Shown in pieces: positions 17,621-25,271 of a stretch of 64,000 bases of DNA. The DNA comes from Arsukibacterium sp. UBA5043. Lineage in GTDB: Bacteria; Pseudomonadota; Gammaproteobacteria; Enterobacterales; Alteromonadaceae. Position 1 is the stretch's first letter. Each line of letters starts with the position of its first letter. The stretch is from contig DIBV01000006.1 of assembly GCA_002415085.1 (NCBI GenBank), positions 248,001-312,000 of the forward strand, written 5' to 3'. The translations under genes and the position numbers were made by a program. Below the pieces are notes generated by a model. That model was not told the DNA's origin. It searched no databases and worked only from the letters and a program-made list of their open reading frames with translations.

Positions 17621-18384
17621 GGAGCAGGGCTCGCCGGGCTCAATTGCCAGGGGGCGGCCAGTGATAAATTATCAAATAATTGCTGACAGTTAGTCTGCAG
17701 GCTGTCAGACATGCAGCTGCTCTGTGGACTAAGTTCAATGTCAGACAGCAATGCCGCCAGGTTGAGCTGCAGTTTCTGGTTTGGCTGGTAATCCAGTGTT
17801 ACTTCAAAAGTGTTGGCAGCACGGCACGGCAGCGCTGGCGGACGAAGCACGCTGGCAGACTGACAGCCGGTAGAGCCCAGATGAAATGCCCAGCCATGGT
17901 TGGGACCTTGCATATCCAGCCGTAAAAACTTGTAACCCAGCTGCCAGCTCCAGAACATCTCGCTAAAATTCAGCGGTGGCTTGGCCGTAAGCGGATTCTG
18001 ATGATTAACCGCAAAGGGCAGGCCAAGGGTAAAACTCAGCTGACCTGCCGCCAGAGGTTCAGCAAAGATGAGCTGCCAGTTTGTATTGCCCTGACAATCA
18101 GTACCCAGTAACGCCAGGTCGGGCTGCTGCCAAAGCGTTGTTGTTAACGATTGAGGTTGCTGATCGAGTTTAACATCGCTGAGATAAAAGCGTAGGTACT
18201 GTAGTTGCCACTGTTGGTTATTGATAGTAATAGCGTGATCGCATTCAATTGGATGTTGCTGCCATGCTGGATTAATATCAATTATATTCATATTGTTAGA
18301 GTTTGCTGTCGGGTTGCAAGCAATCATCAGGCTACTACACACAACAAGCGCCATACTCAGATAGATGGTTTGCGCAATATTCAT
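17617..18384 (-). CDS. MbnP-family (metallo-mystery pair, four-Cys) protein
   Basis: A 255-residue exported protein; the hydrophobic N-terminus ends MIAC (Cys23), a likely but non-ideal lipobox. Cysteines at 48, 97, 174 and 187 fit the four-Cys pattern of the family, with two further cysteines at 224 and 233. The signature FWSWQLGYKFLRLDM (Trp145, Trp147) holds candidate tryptophans for kynurenine formation. MbnP of methanotrophs binds copper through the modified residue. It is upstream of and overlaps (ATGA-type, 4 bp) the MbnH gene. No methanobactin genes are visible, so the role is probably general copper handling. Confidence 0.83.
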   Translation of the reverse strand: MNIAQTIYLSMALVVCSSLMIACNPTANSNNMNIIDINPAWQQHPIECDHAITINNQQWQLQYLRFYLSDVKLDQQPQSLTTTLWQQPDLALLGTDCQGNTNWQLIFAEPLAAGQLSFTLGLPFAVNHQNPLTAKPPLNFSEMFWSWQLGYKFLRLDMQGPNHGWAFHLGSTGCQSASVLRPPALPCRAANTFEVTLDYQPNQKLQLNLAALLSDIELSPQSSCMSDSLQTNCQQLFDNLSLAAPWQLSPASPAP

Positions 18385-18503
18385 AATTAGGTTGTGTTTA
18401 AAAAATATACGGTTAACAATACGCTAATTTTATTTGAAAATCGACTGCCAATACAGGCAGATACCTGTAAGGGCGCAGGTAAAAATAAACACAGGCACTG
18501 ATA

Positions 18504-21230
18504 ATGAAATTGATTTCCTGTTGGCAGTTTTTAACATTGGTTTTGCTAAGTGGCTTTAGCCCGGTGGTACTGGCGCACGCTGAGCACGACAAAGCCCGTT
18601 TTGTCGCCGAAACCGGACAAGACTCCGGACGATGCGATAATGTGTTGCGGCCTTGTCGCAGCATCGGCTATGCGTTGAGCCAGGCAGGTAAAGGTGACAA
18701 AGTATTGGTGGCTGCAGGTCATTACCGGCTGAACAGTATCGATGATGCCGTGTTGCTGCTAAGCGAAATAGTGCCGGTGTTTGGTGGTTTTAATCGTTTT
18801 GACCACTTTTTACAGCAGGCACCGCAATTGAATCAAACCGTGTTAACTGGGGTGCCGGTTGCATTTGTCAACCCGTTGAGCGAGCGTGGTTTTCGGGTTA
18901 TCAGCGATGGGCCCGGACGTTTTGGCGCTCAGCTTAGCCAGCAGCTCGCGGCCCATACCACCCTTGAACAGTCACAGCAGAGCGCAACGTGTGTGAATGG
19001 TAAAGCTGGTGTTTTTAACTGCGAAAAAATTGATTTGCTAGGCCATCTGTCGCTGACCGATTTGAGTTCTGCACCCAGCTCCGCCAATGATATCTGGGGC
19101 CATATCGATTTGAACAGTGGGATTGAATATGCGCTAATCGGTTTAAATAACGGCATTGCAGTTATCAGTCTGGCTGAGGTAACGGCGCCGGTCGAGGTGG
19201 GTACTATCAGTGGCACTAATACCACCTGGCGCGACATAAAAGTATTGCAATTTTTTAATGATGAACTGGGTCGCTGGCAGGCTTATGCTTATGTTTCCTC
19301 TGAGGCTAACAATAACATTCAGATTATTGATTTAAATAACTTACCGGCCAGTGTGAGCCTTGCTGCAGCTGATACCGCGGCGCGCTCAGCCCATAATTTG
19401 TATATTAGCAATGTTGACTACACCACTAATACGGCGTTAAGTGGTCAGATTCCGGCGCTACATATCGCCGGTCAGCCACAGCAAGGTGGGGCGGTTTCCA
19501 GTTATAGCCTGGTTAACCCATTGCAACTAAGCACCAACTGGTTGCAAACCGGCGCCAGCCGCAGCGATTACAGCCATGATGTTGCCTCCATGCTGGTTAC
19601 TGATCAGCGCGCCAGTAGTCACTGTGATCGGCCAGAGTGCCAGGTGCTATTTGATTTTAACGAGCAGAATATCAAACTATGGGACATAAGCGGTACCAGC
19701 AACCTGGCGCTGGCTGATTTTAGTTACAGCCTGGCCAGCTACGTGCATTCCGGCTGGTGGAGCGAAGATCAGCAATACTTGTTTGTGCATGACGAACTGG
19801 ATGAGGTAAATCACGGTTTAAATACTACATTACGGGTTTTTGAGCTTAGCGATTTAACGGCACCAAGCTTAGCTGCCACCTTTAGCGGGCCTACCAGAGC
19901 TATTGACCATAATGGCTTTGTCCGGGGCAACCGCTACTACATGTCAAATTATCAACGCGGTTTAACTATCCTTGATATTACGGACCCGACAATGCCGGTA
20001 CAAGCCGGGTTCTTTGATACGTTTCCAGCTTCTGACAGTGCAGCGTTTAACGGTATGTGGGGTGTTTATCCCTATCTGCCGTCCGGCATTATCATTGGTA
20101 GTGATATTAATAGTGGCCTCTATGTATTTCGTGATAACACTACTACTGCGCAAGCCGGCGCACTGGCGTTTAGTCAGAATGAGCTGTGGGTTAATCCAGG
20201 CGACGTGGCGCAATTGCAGGTGATGCGCCTGGGTGGCACGGTAGCAGTAAGTGTTGGCTATGAAATCCTGGCAGGGCGGGCTGAACCGGGCTTAGATTAT
20301 CAAAATAGTGGCGGTCGCCTAAGCTGGGCGGCAAATGATACTAGTAATAAAACGATAATTATTACTACCCTGGATCGGGGGCTGGACGCAGGCCGCGAAC
20401 TATTTATCCGGTTATTTGACCCGAACAATGGTGCCAGCTTACACAGCCCGTCTTATTTGCGGCTGCGCTTTGGCGATGATCCTCCCAGGGCTGGGGTAAT
20501 CAGTCTGGCAGAATCGGCACAGGCGGTGGTAGAAGCTGATACCAGCGTTGCTATTGTAGTTCGCAGGCTTGGCGGTAGCGATGGTGCGCTAAGTGTCTCT
20601 TACCAATTACAAAGCGGCACGGCGACGATTGGTGAAGATATAATTGCTGCAAGTGGCGAGCTGAGTTGGCCGGATGGTGACAACAGTGAGCGACAATTCG
20701 AGCTGCAAATTATCGCTGATACGCTTATCGAAGATGATGAAACAGCGATATTGCAGTTATCAGCTAATAGCGGCACAGAGATTGGCGAGAGAGCTGAGCT
20801 AACATTGACGATTTTAGATGACGATGCCAATATGCCGCCTTCGGTCACCATTGGCGAAAACCGCCAGCTCAATGCCAGCCAGAGCGTTACCTTAACTGCG
20901 GTGGCAACGGATGCCGAGGGCGATAGTATAAGCTATCAATGGCAGCAGGACAGCGGGCCGGGTGTGAGTTTGCAAAACACCAATAGCAGTACGGTTAGTT
21001 TTGTGGCACCGGCCAGTAGCAGTCAACTGGTGCTAAGAGTTACTGCGACTGATGCCAGAGGAGCAGCCGCCAGTGCTAGCATTACCTTGACGGTGGTTGC
21101 CAGCACGCCACCGCCAGCTACGGCAGAATCATCTGGTGGTAGTATGCCGATTAGTCTTTTGCTATTGGTGGCATGGCCACTGTGGCGCAGCATCAAGCGC
21201 AGGTTTAAATCAGCTAATACTGCAACTTAA
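18504..21230 (+). CDS. Large secreted choice-of-anchor B family protein with Calx-beta-like domain and GlyGly-CTERM tail
   Basis: A 908-residue protein. In order: signal peptide (about 1-26); an N-terminal segment FVAETGQDSGRC...PCRSIGYAL typical of choice-of-anchor Q/parallel-beta-helix proteins (33-100); LVIVD-type propeller repeats (about 170-540; DLSSAPSSANDIWGH, LTILDITDPTMPVQAGFFD); two Calx-beta-like stretches (about 550-780, with LDPGLDYQ-type and LIEDDETAILQL segments); and a PKD-like domain (785-865). The C-terminus has a GG motif near residue 878, a hydrophobic helix and RRFK, i.e. GlyGly-CTERM. Such proteins pass through type II secretion and are processed by rhombosortase. It is divergent from the MbnP/MbnH pair. 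The end overlaps the convergent Atl gene by 17 bp. Confidence 0.82.
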   Translation: MKLISCWQFLTLVLLSGFSPVVLAHAEHDKARFVAETGQDSGRCDNVLRPCRSIGYALSQAGKGDKVLVAAGHYRLNSIDDAVLLLSEIVPVFGGFNRFDHFLQQAPQLNQTVLTGVPVAFVNPLSERGFRVISDGPGRFGAQLSQQLAAHTTLEQSQQSATCVNGKAGVFNCEKIDLLGHLSLTDLSSAPSSANDIWGHIDLNSGIEYALIGLNNGIAVISLAEVTAPVEVGTISGTNTTWRDIKVLQFFNDELGRWQAYAYVSSEANNNIQIIDLNNLPASVSLAAADTAARSAHNLYISNVDYTTNTALSGQIPALHIAGQPQQGGAVSSYSLVNPLQLSTNWLQTGASRSDYSHDVASMLVTDQRASSHCDRPECQVLFDFNEQNIKLWDISGTSNLALADFSYSLASYVHSGWWSEDQQYLFVHDELDEVNHGLNTTLRVFELSDLTAPSLAATFSGPTRAIDHNGFVRGNRYYMSNYQRGLTILDITDPTMPVQAGFFDTFPASDSAAFNGMWGVYPYLPSGIIIGSDINSGLYVFRDNTTTAQAGALAFSQNELWVNPGDVAQLQVMRLGGTVAVSVGYEILAGRAEPGLDYQNSGGRLSWAANDTSNKTIIITTLDRGLDAGRELFIRLFDPNNGASLHSPSYLRLRFGDDPPRAGVISLAESAQAVVEADTSVAIVVRRLGGSDGALSVSYQLQSGTATIGEDIIAASGELSWPDGDNSERQFELQIIADTLIEDDETAILQLSANSGTEIGERAELTLTILDDDANMPPSVTIGENRQLNASQSVTLTAVATDAEGDSISYQWQQDSGPGVSLQNTNSSTVSFVAPASSSQLVLRVTATDARGAAASASITLTVVASTPPPATAESSGGSMPISLLLLVAWPLWRSIKRRFKSANTAT

Positions 21231-21588
21231 ACAGCAGCTCGGCTAAGTCGGGCTGCCAGAGCGCTGCTTTATTCACCCGGTTATGTTGCAGTGTTACCCC
21301 CTCTGCTAGTAATAGTTGTCGCTGCTCCAATGCCGTGGCTGAACCCGGAGCAAACGCCAGGCTGCGATCGCTTCGCAGCACTCTATACCATGGCACGGCA
21401 AGTTCATTGGGGGCATAACCTAGTGCTTTACCCACTAATCTGGCTCGGCCCGGCAGGCCGGCTAAATCAGCAACCTGGCCGTAGCTGGCTACTTTACCCG
21501 CAGGAATCAATAACACGGTCTGCCAAATTTTCTGGTAGTTTTCTGCCGTCAAAATCTGCTCCCCCCTATGGCTGTTTAATAAATCCAA
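21214..21588 (-). CDS. Alkyltransferase-like protein (Atl/YbaZ family)
   Basis: A 124-residue MGMT-fold DNA-binding protein. The active-site PCHR of O6-alkylguanine methyltransferases reads VPWYRV here (Trp replaces Cys), the hallmark of alkyltransferase-like proteins. These flip and bind O6-alkylguanine without repairing it, and hand lesions to nucleotide excision repair. The conserved IPAGKVASYGQVADLAG helix-turn-helix and ALGYAPN are present. It is followed on the same strand by nothing close. Its 3' end runs 17 bp into the end of the convergent GlyGly-CTERM gene, and yccF lies three bases upstream. Confidence 0.9.
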   Translation of the reverse strand: MDLLNSHRGEQILTAENYQKIWQTVLLIPAGKVASYGQVADLAGLPGRARLVGKALGYAPNELAVPWYRVLRSDRSLAFAPGSATALEQRQLLLAEGVTLQHNRVNKAALWQPDLAELLFKLQY

Positions 21589-21591
21589 GTG

Positions 21592-22005
21592 TTAAATCGC
21601 GCTGCGTGCCACCACCGTTTTACCAATGGGTGCCAGGCTTAACATTGCCAGTTTTAAATGCTGAATGCCAAACGGAATACCGATAATGCTGATAAAACAG
21701 ACGATAGCATGGCCTAAATGCCCCAGCGCCAGCCAGAAGCCGAACAGTAAAAACCAGATAATATTGCCAAGGGTGCCTAAAGTGCCGGTACCAATATCAT
21801 CGTAACGGTTAATATAGCGCCGGTTTACCGCATCCTGGCCAAAGGGCCAGAAGGCCATTTCGCCAATCACAAAACAGCTGCGGCCAAACGGAATACCAAC
21901 AATACTGATAAAACACAGCAAACCAACCAGCCACCACAGCAAACCCATGACAAAGCCACCCAGCACAAACCACAAAATATTAAATAGTATTCTGAACACA
22001 CTCAT
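21592..22005 (-). CDS. YccF-domain inner-membrane protein
   Basis: A 137-residue membrane protein with two copies of the YccF repeat, each a hydrophobic helix followed by SIVGIPFG or SIIGIPFG (about residues 33-41 and 105-113). Length and repeat spacing match E. coli YccF. The function is not established. It is the upstream gene of a two-gene unit with the Atl protein (3-bp gap). No regulatory site is obvious in the AT-rich stretch upstream. Confidence 0.88.
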   Translation of the reverse strand: MSVFRILFNILWFVLGGFVMGLLWWLVGLLCFISIVGIPFGRSCFVIGEMAFWPFGQDAVNRRYINRYDDIGTGTLGTLGNIIWFLLFGFWLALGHLGHAIVCFISIIGIPFGIQHLKLAMLSLAPIGKTVVARSAI

Positions 22006-22159
22006 TTTCTAATCCTTTTATATAAATATACTTTTAGCAGGCAGAAATCGCGCCAATATTATTTTCCAATATAAACAGGTTGTTACGTTTTTTGGTTGAG
22101 GGTTGGGAAGTATAAGGTCGCTATTTTTTAGCGAAACTCACCAACTGGCACTTGCTTTT

Positions 22160-22217
22160 ATACTGTGCGGCGCCTAGTATTGTTGCTGTACGGTGCACAG
22201 TATGTGTTGCACAGTAT
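22160..22217. promoter_or_regulatory. Repeated 9-bp operator-like sites before padR-type gene
   Basis: GCACAGTAT occurs at 22195-22203 and again at 22209-22217 (14-bp period). Its exact reverse complement ATACTGTGC lies at 22160-22168. The array is 27-85 bp ahead of the regulator's ATG, overlapping the expected promoter, which suggests autoregulation by the PadR protein. Confidence 0.6.
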
Positions 22218-22244
22218 ACATCACACCTTATAAAAGGATGGCTT

Positions 22245-22613
22245 ATGACCACGGCTCAATTAGACAAAATGCGGCTGGAATTGCGCCGCGGCGTGCTGGT
22301 ACTGGCGGTGCTGGCAGCCCTGCGCGAGCGTCATTATGGCTACTCGCTGCGCCGGCACTTGCAAGATGCCGGCATTGATATTGACGAGGGCACCTTGTAC
22401 CCGCTGGTACGACGGCTGGCAGAGCAGGGGCTGCTTGACAGTGAATGGCAGCAGGGCGAAGGACGGGAACGGCGCTATTACCAGATATCTGAGCTGGGCG
22501 CTGAACTGCTGGCACAACTTACCGGCGAATGGACCACCTTAAACAACGCGCTGGGGCCGCTGTTGCAGCCACAGAAAACCGCGTCAGCGAAGCAAACAGA
22601 GGAGCAAGGCTAA
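22245..22613 (+). CDS. PadR family transcriptional regulator
   Basis: A 122-residue winged-helix protein of the short (PadR-s2) class. LRRGVLVLAVLAALRERHYG, the recognition region YSLRRHLQDAGIDIDEGTLYP and the wing EGRERRYYQISELG are the family signature. The ATG at 22245 is chosen because AAAAGG sits seven bases upstream and the family motif starts a few residues later; an in-frame extension upstream is non-homologous. It overlaps the next gene by one base (TAATG), so the two form a regulator/membrane-partner pair typical of PadR-HAAS loci. Likely autoregulated through the repeats upstream. Confidence 0.9.
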   Translation: MTTAQLDKMRLELRRGVLVLAVLAALRERHYGYSLRRHLQDAGIDIDEGTLYPLVRRLAEQGLLDSEWQQGEGRERRYYQISELGAELLAQLTGEWTTLNNALGPLLQPQKTASAKQTEEQG

Positions 22614-23569
22614 TGGAATTAGTTAAACGCTATATTGCCGCAGTACAACGTGAATTACCGGAGCAGAAACGGCAGGAAATTGGCCGCGAGCTGCAGGCAA
22701 ATATTATGGATCAGCTTGATGCGCTGGCTGAGCAACAGGGCGCCGCACTTTCTGAGCAGCAGGTGGCTGATGTATTGAAAAATATGGGCCCGCCGCAACA
22801 GGTAGCCCGGCAGTTCTGTCCGATCCAGCCACTTATCCCGGCACACCTGATGCCGCTGTATAAATATACGATGTATATGGTGCTGGGGGTATTGTTTGTG
22901 CTGCAGATAGTATTTATGACCAGCCACTGGTTAACCGGCATCGATTTCGGACCCATCTCGTTTGTGCTGGGAGTCGCTTCAGGCTTTATTGAAGATGCGA
23001 TATTTGGCTTTACCGCTATTACCCTGGGGTTCGCCCTGATGCCGGCGAACACCCGATCAGGCCAGTGTAAAAGTGCTGACCAGTGGCAACCAGCAGACCT
23101 GCCGCCTGTCGGCGCGGGCTGGCAGCATATCAGCTTAAGTGATGTGTTTACCGATTTAGCCACTTATACCTTTTTGTTGCTGATAATCTGGTTTCCGCTG
23201 TGGCAGCAATGGTTTGCCGGGGGCGAGCCGGTCAGTTCAGTATTCACTCAGCAGTCGTTACAATTACTGATGTGGTTCAGCCCGGTTATTGTGCTGGGCG
23301 TGCTGAGCAGCTTATGGCAGTTGCAGCGCCGGTTCTGGAGTCGCCAAATGTTATCGCTTAACCTGATTGTAAATCTGGCTTTTGTGATTATCCTGGTGCT
23401 ATTGGCAACATTGGGGCCGGTATTGCAGCTTGATACTGCTAACTGGAGCGGATACTTCAGTCCGGAAGCCTTGCAGCAAGCAGTAAAACGCGGCTTACTG
23501 ATCACCAGCCTTATTCCTGGTTATGAGGTGATTCGCGATATACTCCGCCTGCGCAAACTGAATAAGTAA
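22613..23569 (+). CDS. HAAS-domain-like multi-pass membrane protein
   Basis: A 318-residue protein. The N-terminal soluble part (residues 1-75: RELPEQKRQEIGRELQANI, then LAEQQGAALSEQQVADVLKN and GPPQQVARQF) fits the HAAS/DUF1700 signalling domain found beside PadR regulators. About six membrane helices follow. PadR-HAAS partners are thought to sense membrane-associated signals and titrate the regulator; that is family knowledge with an unproven mechanism here. The start overlaps the padR-type stop codon, implying coupled translation. A terminator follows. Confidence 0.78.
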   Translation: MELVKRYIAAVQRELPEQKRQEIGRELQANIMDQLDALAEQQGAALSEQQVADVLKNMGPPQQVARQFCPIQPLIPAHLMPLYKYTMYMVLGVLFVLQIVFMTSHWLTGIDFGPISFVLGVASGFIEDAIFGFTAITLGFALMPANTRSGQCKSADQWQPADLPPVGAGWQHISLSDVFTDLATYTFLLLIIWFPLWQQWFAGGEPVSSVFTQQSLQLLMWFSPVIVLGVLSSLWQLQRRFWSRQMLSLNLIVNLAFVIILVLLATLGPVLQLDTANWSGYFSPEALQQAVKRGLLITSLIPGYEVIRDILRLRKLNK

Positions 23570-23584
23570 CTGCGCAAGTCAGTA

Positions 23585-23621
23585 AAAAAGCCCTGTGTTG
23601 GAAGTACAGGCAGGGCTTTTT
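23585..23621 (+). terminator. Rho-independent terminator of the PadR-HAAS operon
   Basis: The stem AAAAGCCCTG / CAGGGCTTTT encloses a 16-base loop, with T-rich 3' flank and A-rich 5' flank. It can work in both directions. Confidence 0.8.
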
Positions 23622-23641
23622 GACAGTTGGCTTAGTGGTTG

Positions 23642-23869
23642 TTAATACTGTTGCGTTTTGCGATTATCCCGCACCAGCCACCAGACCAGCCAGACAAATA
23701 ACAATAACGGTGCCAGCGTTATAACTGCAGTAATACCAATGGCAAATACTGCGGCGACCAGTCCAAGCAGAAGACCAAATACTGAACCGATAATAGCCAG
23801 AATAGTTGGCAAGCAGTAAATACCCAGTGCTACAGCAATAATAATAATGATTGTTTTGTTCATGAGCAT
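23642..23869 (-). CDS. Small hydrophobic membrane protein (Psp-like, unassigned)
   Basis: A 75-residue protein with two to three predicted membrane helices and a short basic tail ending RDNRKTQQY. I do not recognise a family with certainty; the general form recalls small phage-shock proteins such as PspG. The first Met or the third residue (MNKT, start 23863) could be the start, since AAGGA fits either loosely. Upstream on the same strand is TGGCAT-N-TTGAA with sigma-54 spacing (GG-N10-GA), a weaker version of the promoter of the next gene. Confidence 0.6.
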   Translation of the reverse strand: MLMNKTIIIIIAVALGIYCLPTILAIIGSVFGLLLGLVAAVFAIGITAVITLAPLLLFVWLVWWLVRDNRKTQQY

Positions 23870-24035
23870 AGTTCCTTATGTTGGTATAACTACCGTACTT
23901 CAAAAGCTATGCCATAAATTAAAAAAGACTATTATCAGTGACTTATAAATTTCGCTATCGTTTATTGAGTAGTGCAGCACCGGTAAACTAGCGATTTTGA
24001 CTAATTAATGGTGAATTTCCCGATGCCTGAAAAGC

Positions 24036-24062
24036 AAAAAGCTGCCAGCGAAGCGGCAGCAA
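24036..24062 (-). terminator. Rho-independent terminator of the PspB-like gene
   Basis: Read on the minus strand, the stem GCTGCC / GGCAGC has an eight-base loop and is followed by TTTTTGC, 25 bp behind the stop codon. Confidence 0.75.
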
Positions 24063-24085
24063 TGGTTGGTAAAAAACCTGCTCGG

Positions 24086-24298
24086 TTATAATTTATTTAT
24101 TTGGTCTTTTAACTGATATGATTTGTCGGTAACAATGCTTTCCAATGTACTGACACGATCTCTGAGGCGTTGCAATTCAGCACGCACTGCTTCTAATTCA
24201 CCTTTGCCAGCTTTAGCGTTGTTTTTCATATAAACTTCGTATGCCGCGTAAGCCAAACCGCCGATAATCGCGATGGCGCCAACTTCAAATGGTCCCAT
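24086..24298 (-). CDS. PspB-like membrane/coiled-coil protein
   Basis: A 70-residue protein with one N-terminal membrane helix (about residues 4-23) and a C-terminal coiled coil (GELEAVRAELQRLRDRVSTL, then ESIVTDKS). The layout and the RLRDRVSTLESI segment resemble PspB, the inner-membrane partner of PspC in the phage-shock response. No pspA or pspC is adjacent. The RBS GGGAGAA is well placed. A near-perfect sigma-54 promoter (24334-24350) precedes it, as expected for a Psp-type gene. The homology is suggestive and not certain. Confidence 0.68.
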   Translation of the reverse strand: MGPFEVGAIAIIGGLAYAAYEVYMKNNAKAGKGELEAVRAELQRLRDRVSTLESIVTDKSYQLKDQINKL

Positions 24299-24333
24299 GA
24301 TGTTCTCCCTTTTTATGTAAGTATGTGACGAAA

Positions 24334-24350
24334 AGCAAAGCTAATGCCAT
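24334..24350 (-). promoter_or_regulatory. Sigma-54 promoter of the PspB-like gene
   Basis: On the minus strand the sequence is TGGCATtagctTTGCT, with GG (24348-24347) and GC (24336-24335) separated by 10 bp. It agrees with the -24/-12 consensus except for one base at -24. It lies about 37 bp before the ATG. Confidence 0.8.
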
Positions 24351-24489
24351 TGTTTTAATTGTATTGAAAATCAACACCTTATGCTAGTGCTGCGAATCTG
24401 GGTATAGTATTAAAACAAAAAGTTTAGTCAATATCACCAGATAGTAGTGGTAAACTTGACCAAGGTGGTGAAATTAATTGTAAAGGTTT

Positions 24490-25032
24490 ATGACCGATCA
24501 ATTCTGGATGGACAAAGCGTTACAGCTCGCTAGCAGAGCAGAGCAAGCCGGTGAAGTGCCCGTTGGCGCGGTGATTGTCAAAGATGGCCGGCTGATTGCT
24601 GAGGGTTATAACCAAATGATCAGCTTAAACGATCCTTCTGCTCATGCTGAAATGCAGGCGGTAAGACAGGCCGGTCAGTATTTACAGAATTACCGGTTAT
24701 CGGATTGCACCCTGTATGTAACGCTGGAGCCCTGCAGTATGTGCGCGGGCATGCTGGTACATAGCAGGCTGGCCCGATTGGTATTTGGTGCCAGTGATTA
24801 CAAAACGGGTGCTGCCGGCTCCATCATGAACTTAGTGCAGCACCCGCAGTTAAACCATCAGCTTGAAGTAACCGGTGGGGTAATGGCAGAACAATGTGCC
24901 GCCAGCTTGTCGGCTTTTTTTCAACGGCGGCGGCGGGAAAAAAAGGCCGCAAAACAGCCTGCTGCTAAGCCTGCTGCTGGTAACGCTACTGGGGGGTCGG
25001 GTGATCCTGAAGTCCCGGATGATCCTGCATAA
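24490..25032 (+). CDS. tadA: tRNA-specific adenosine deaminase TadA
   Basis: Converts A34 to inosine in tRNA(Arg-ACG). The cytidine-deaminase fold shows the zinc site HAE (HAEMQA; His and catalytic Glu) and PCSMCAG (two Cys ligands). The core ends near residue 150. A C-terminal tail of about 30 residues rich in Ala, Pro and Lys/Arg (RRRREKKAAKQPAAKPAAG) extends beyond the E. coli protein and may be disordered. The ATG follows an AAAGG-like RBS. The end overlaps a possible small antisense gene. Confidence 0.93.
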   Translation: MTDQFWMDKALQLASRAEQAGEVPVGAVIVKDGRLIAEGYNQMISLNDPSAHAEMQAVRQAGQYLQNYRLSDCTLYVTLEPCSMCAGMLVHSRLARLVFGASDYKTGAAGSIMNLVQHPQLNHQLEVTGGVMAEQCAASLSAFFQRRRREKKAAKQPAAKPAAGNATGGSGDPEVPDDPA

Positions 25033-25165
25033 TAGTCTGATAATTACGCCGTCTGCGGTGTAACTTTAATAAATCAGTATTACGTTTTACCCGGCGCCGG
25101 CTGGAACTAATAGCAAAGGCACTGAGCTTGCGGCGTTTTAAAGCCGGCTTTTTTCGTTTGAGCAT
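24986..25165 (-). CDS. Possible small, very basic protein (59 aa)
   Basis: A 59-residue frame starting MLKRKKPALKRRKL with about one third Lys/Arg. It is located between tadA and mltF on the minus strand, and its 3' end overlaps the tadA tail by 47 bp. It fills most of a gap that otherwise has no gene. No family is recognised; the composition recalls small ribosome- or RNA-associated proteins. Its tail is encoded opposite the low-complexity tadA end, so it may be spurious. Confidence 0.35.
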   Translation of the reverse strand: MLKRKKPALKRRKLSAFAISSSRRRVKRNTDLLKLHRRRRNYQTIMQDHPGLQDHPTPQ

Positions 25166-25271
25166 AACTAACCTGAATTTTTTCTGACATTGCCGATGCA
25201 ACGCTGCTATGCGCTTACTATAGAGCCAGGTCGACCGGACAACAAGGGGACGGTTAGCGAAACCGCTGAAA

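Noticed and set aside
22146-22168. TGGCACTTGC before the PadR gene as a sigma-54 promoter
   Set aside because: The TTGC follows TGGCAC directly, and 10 bp after GG there is TA in place of GC; spacing is wrong.
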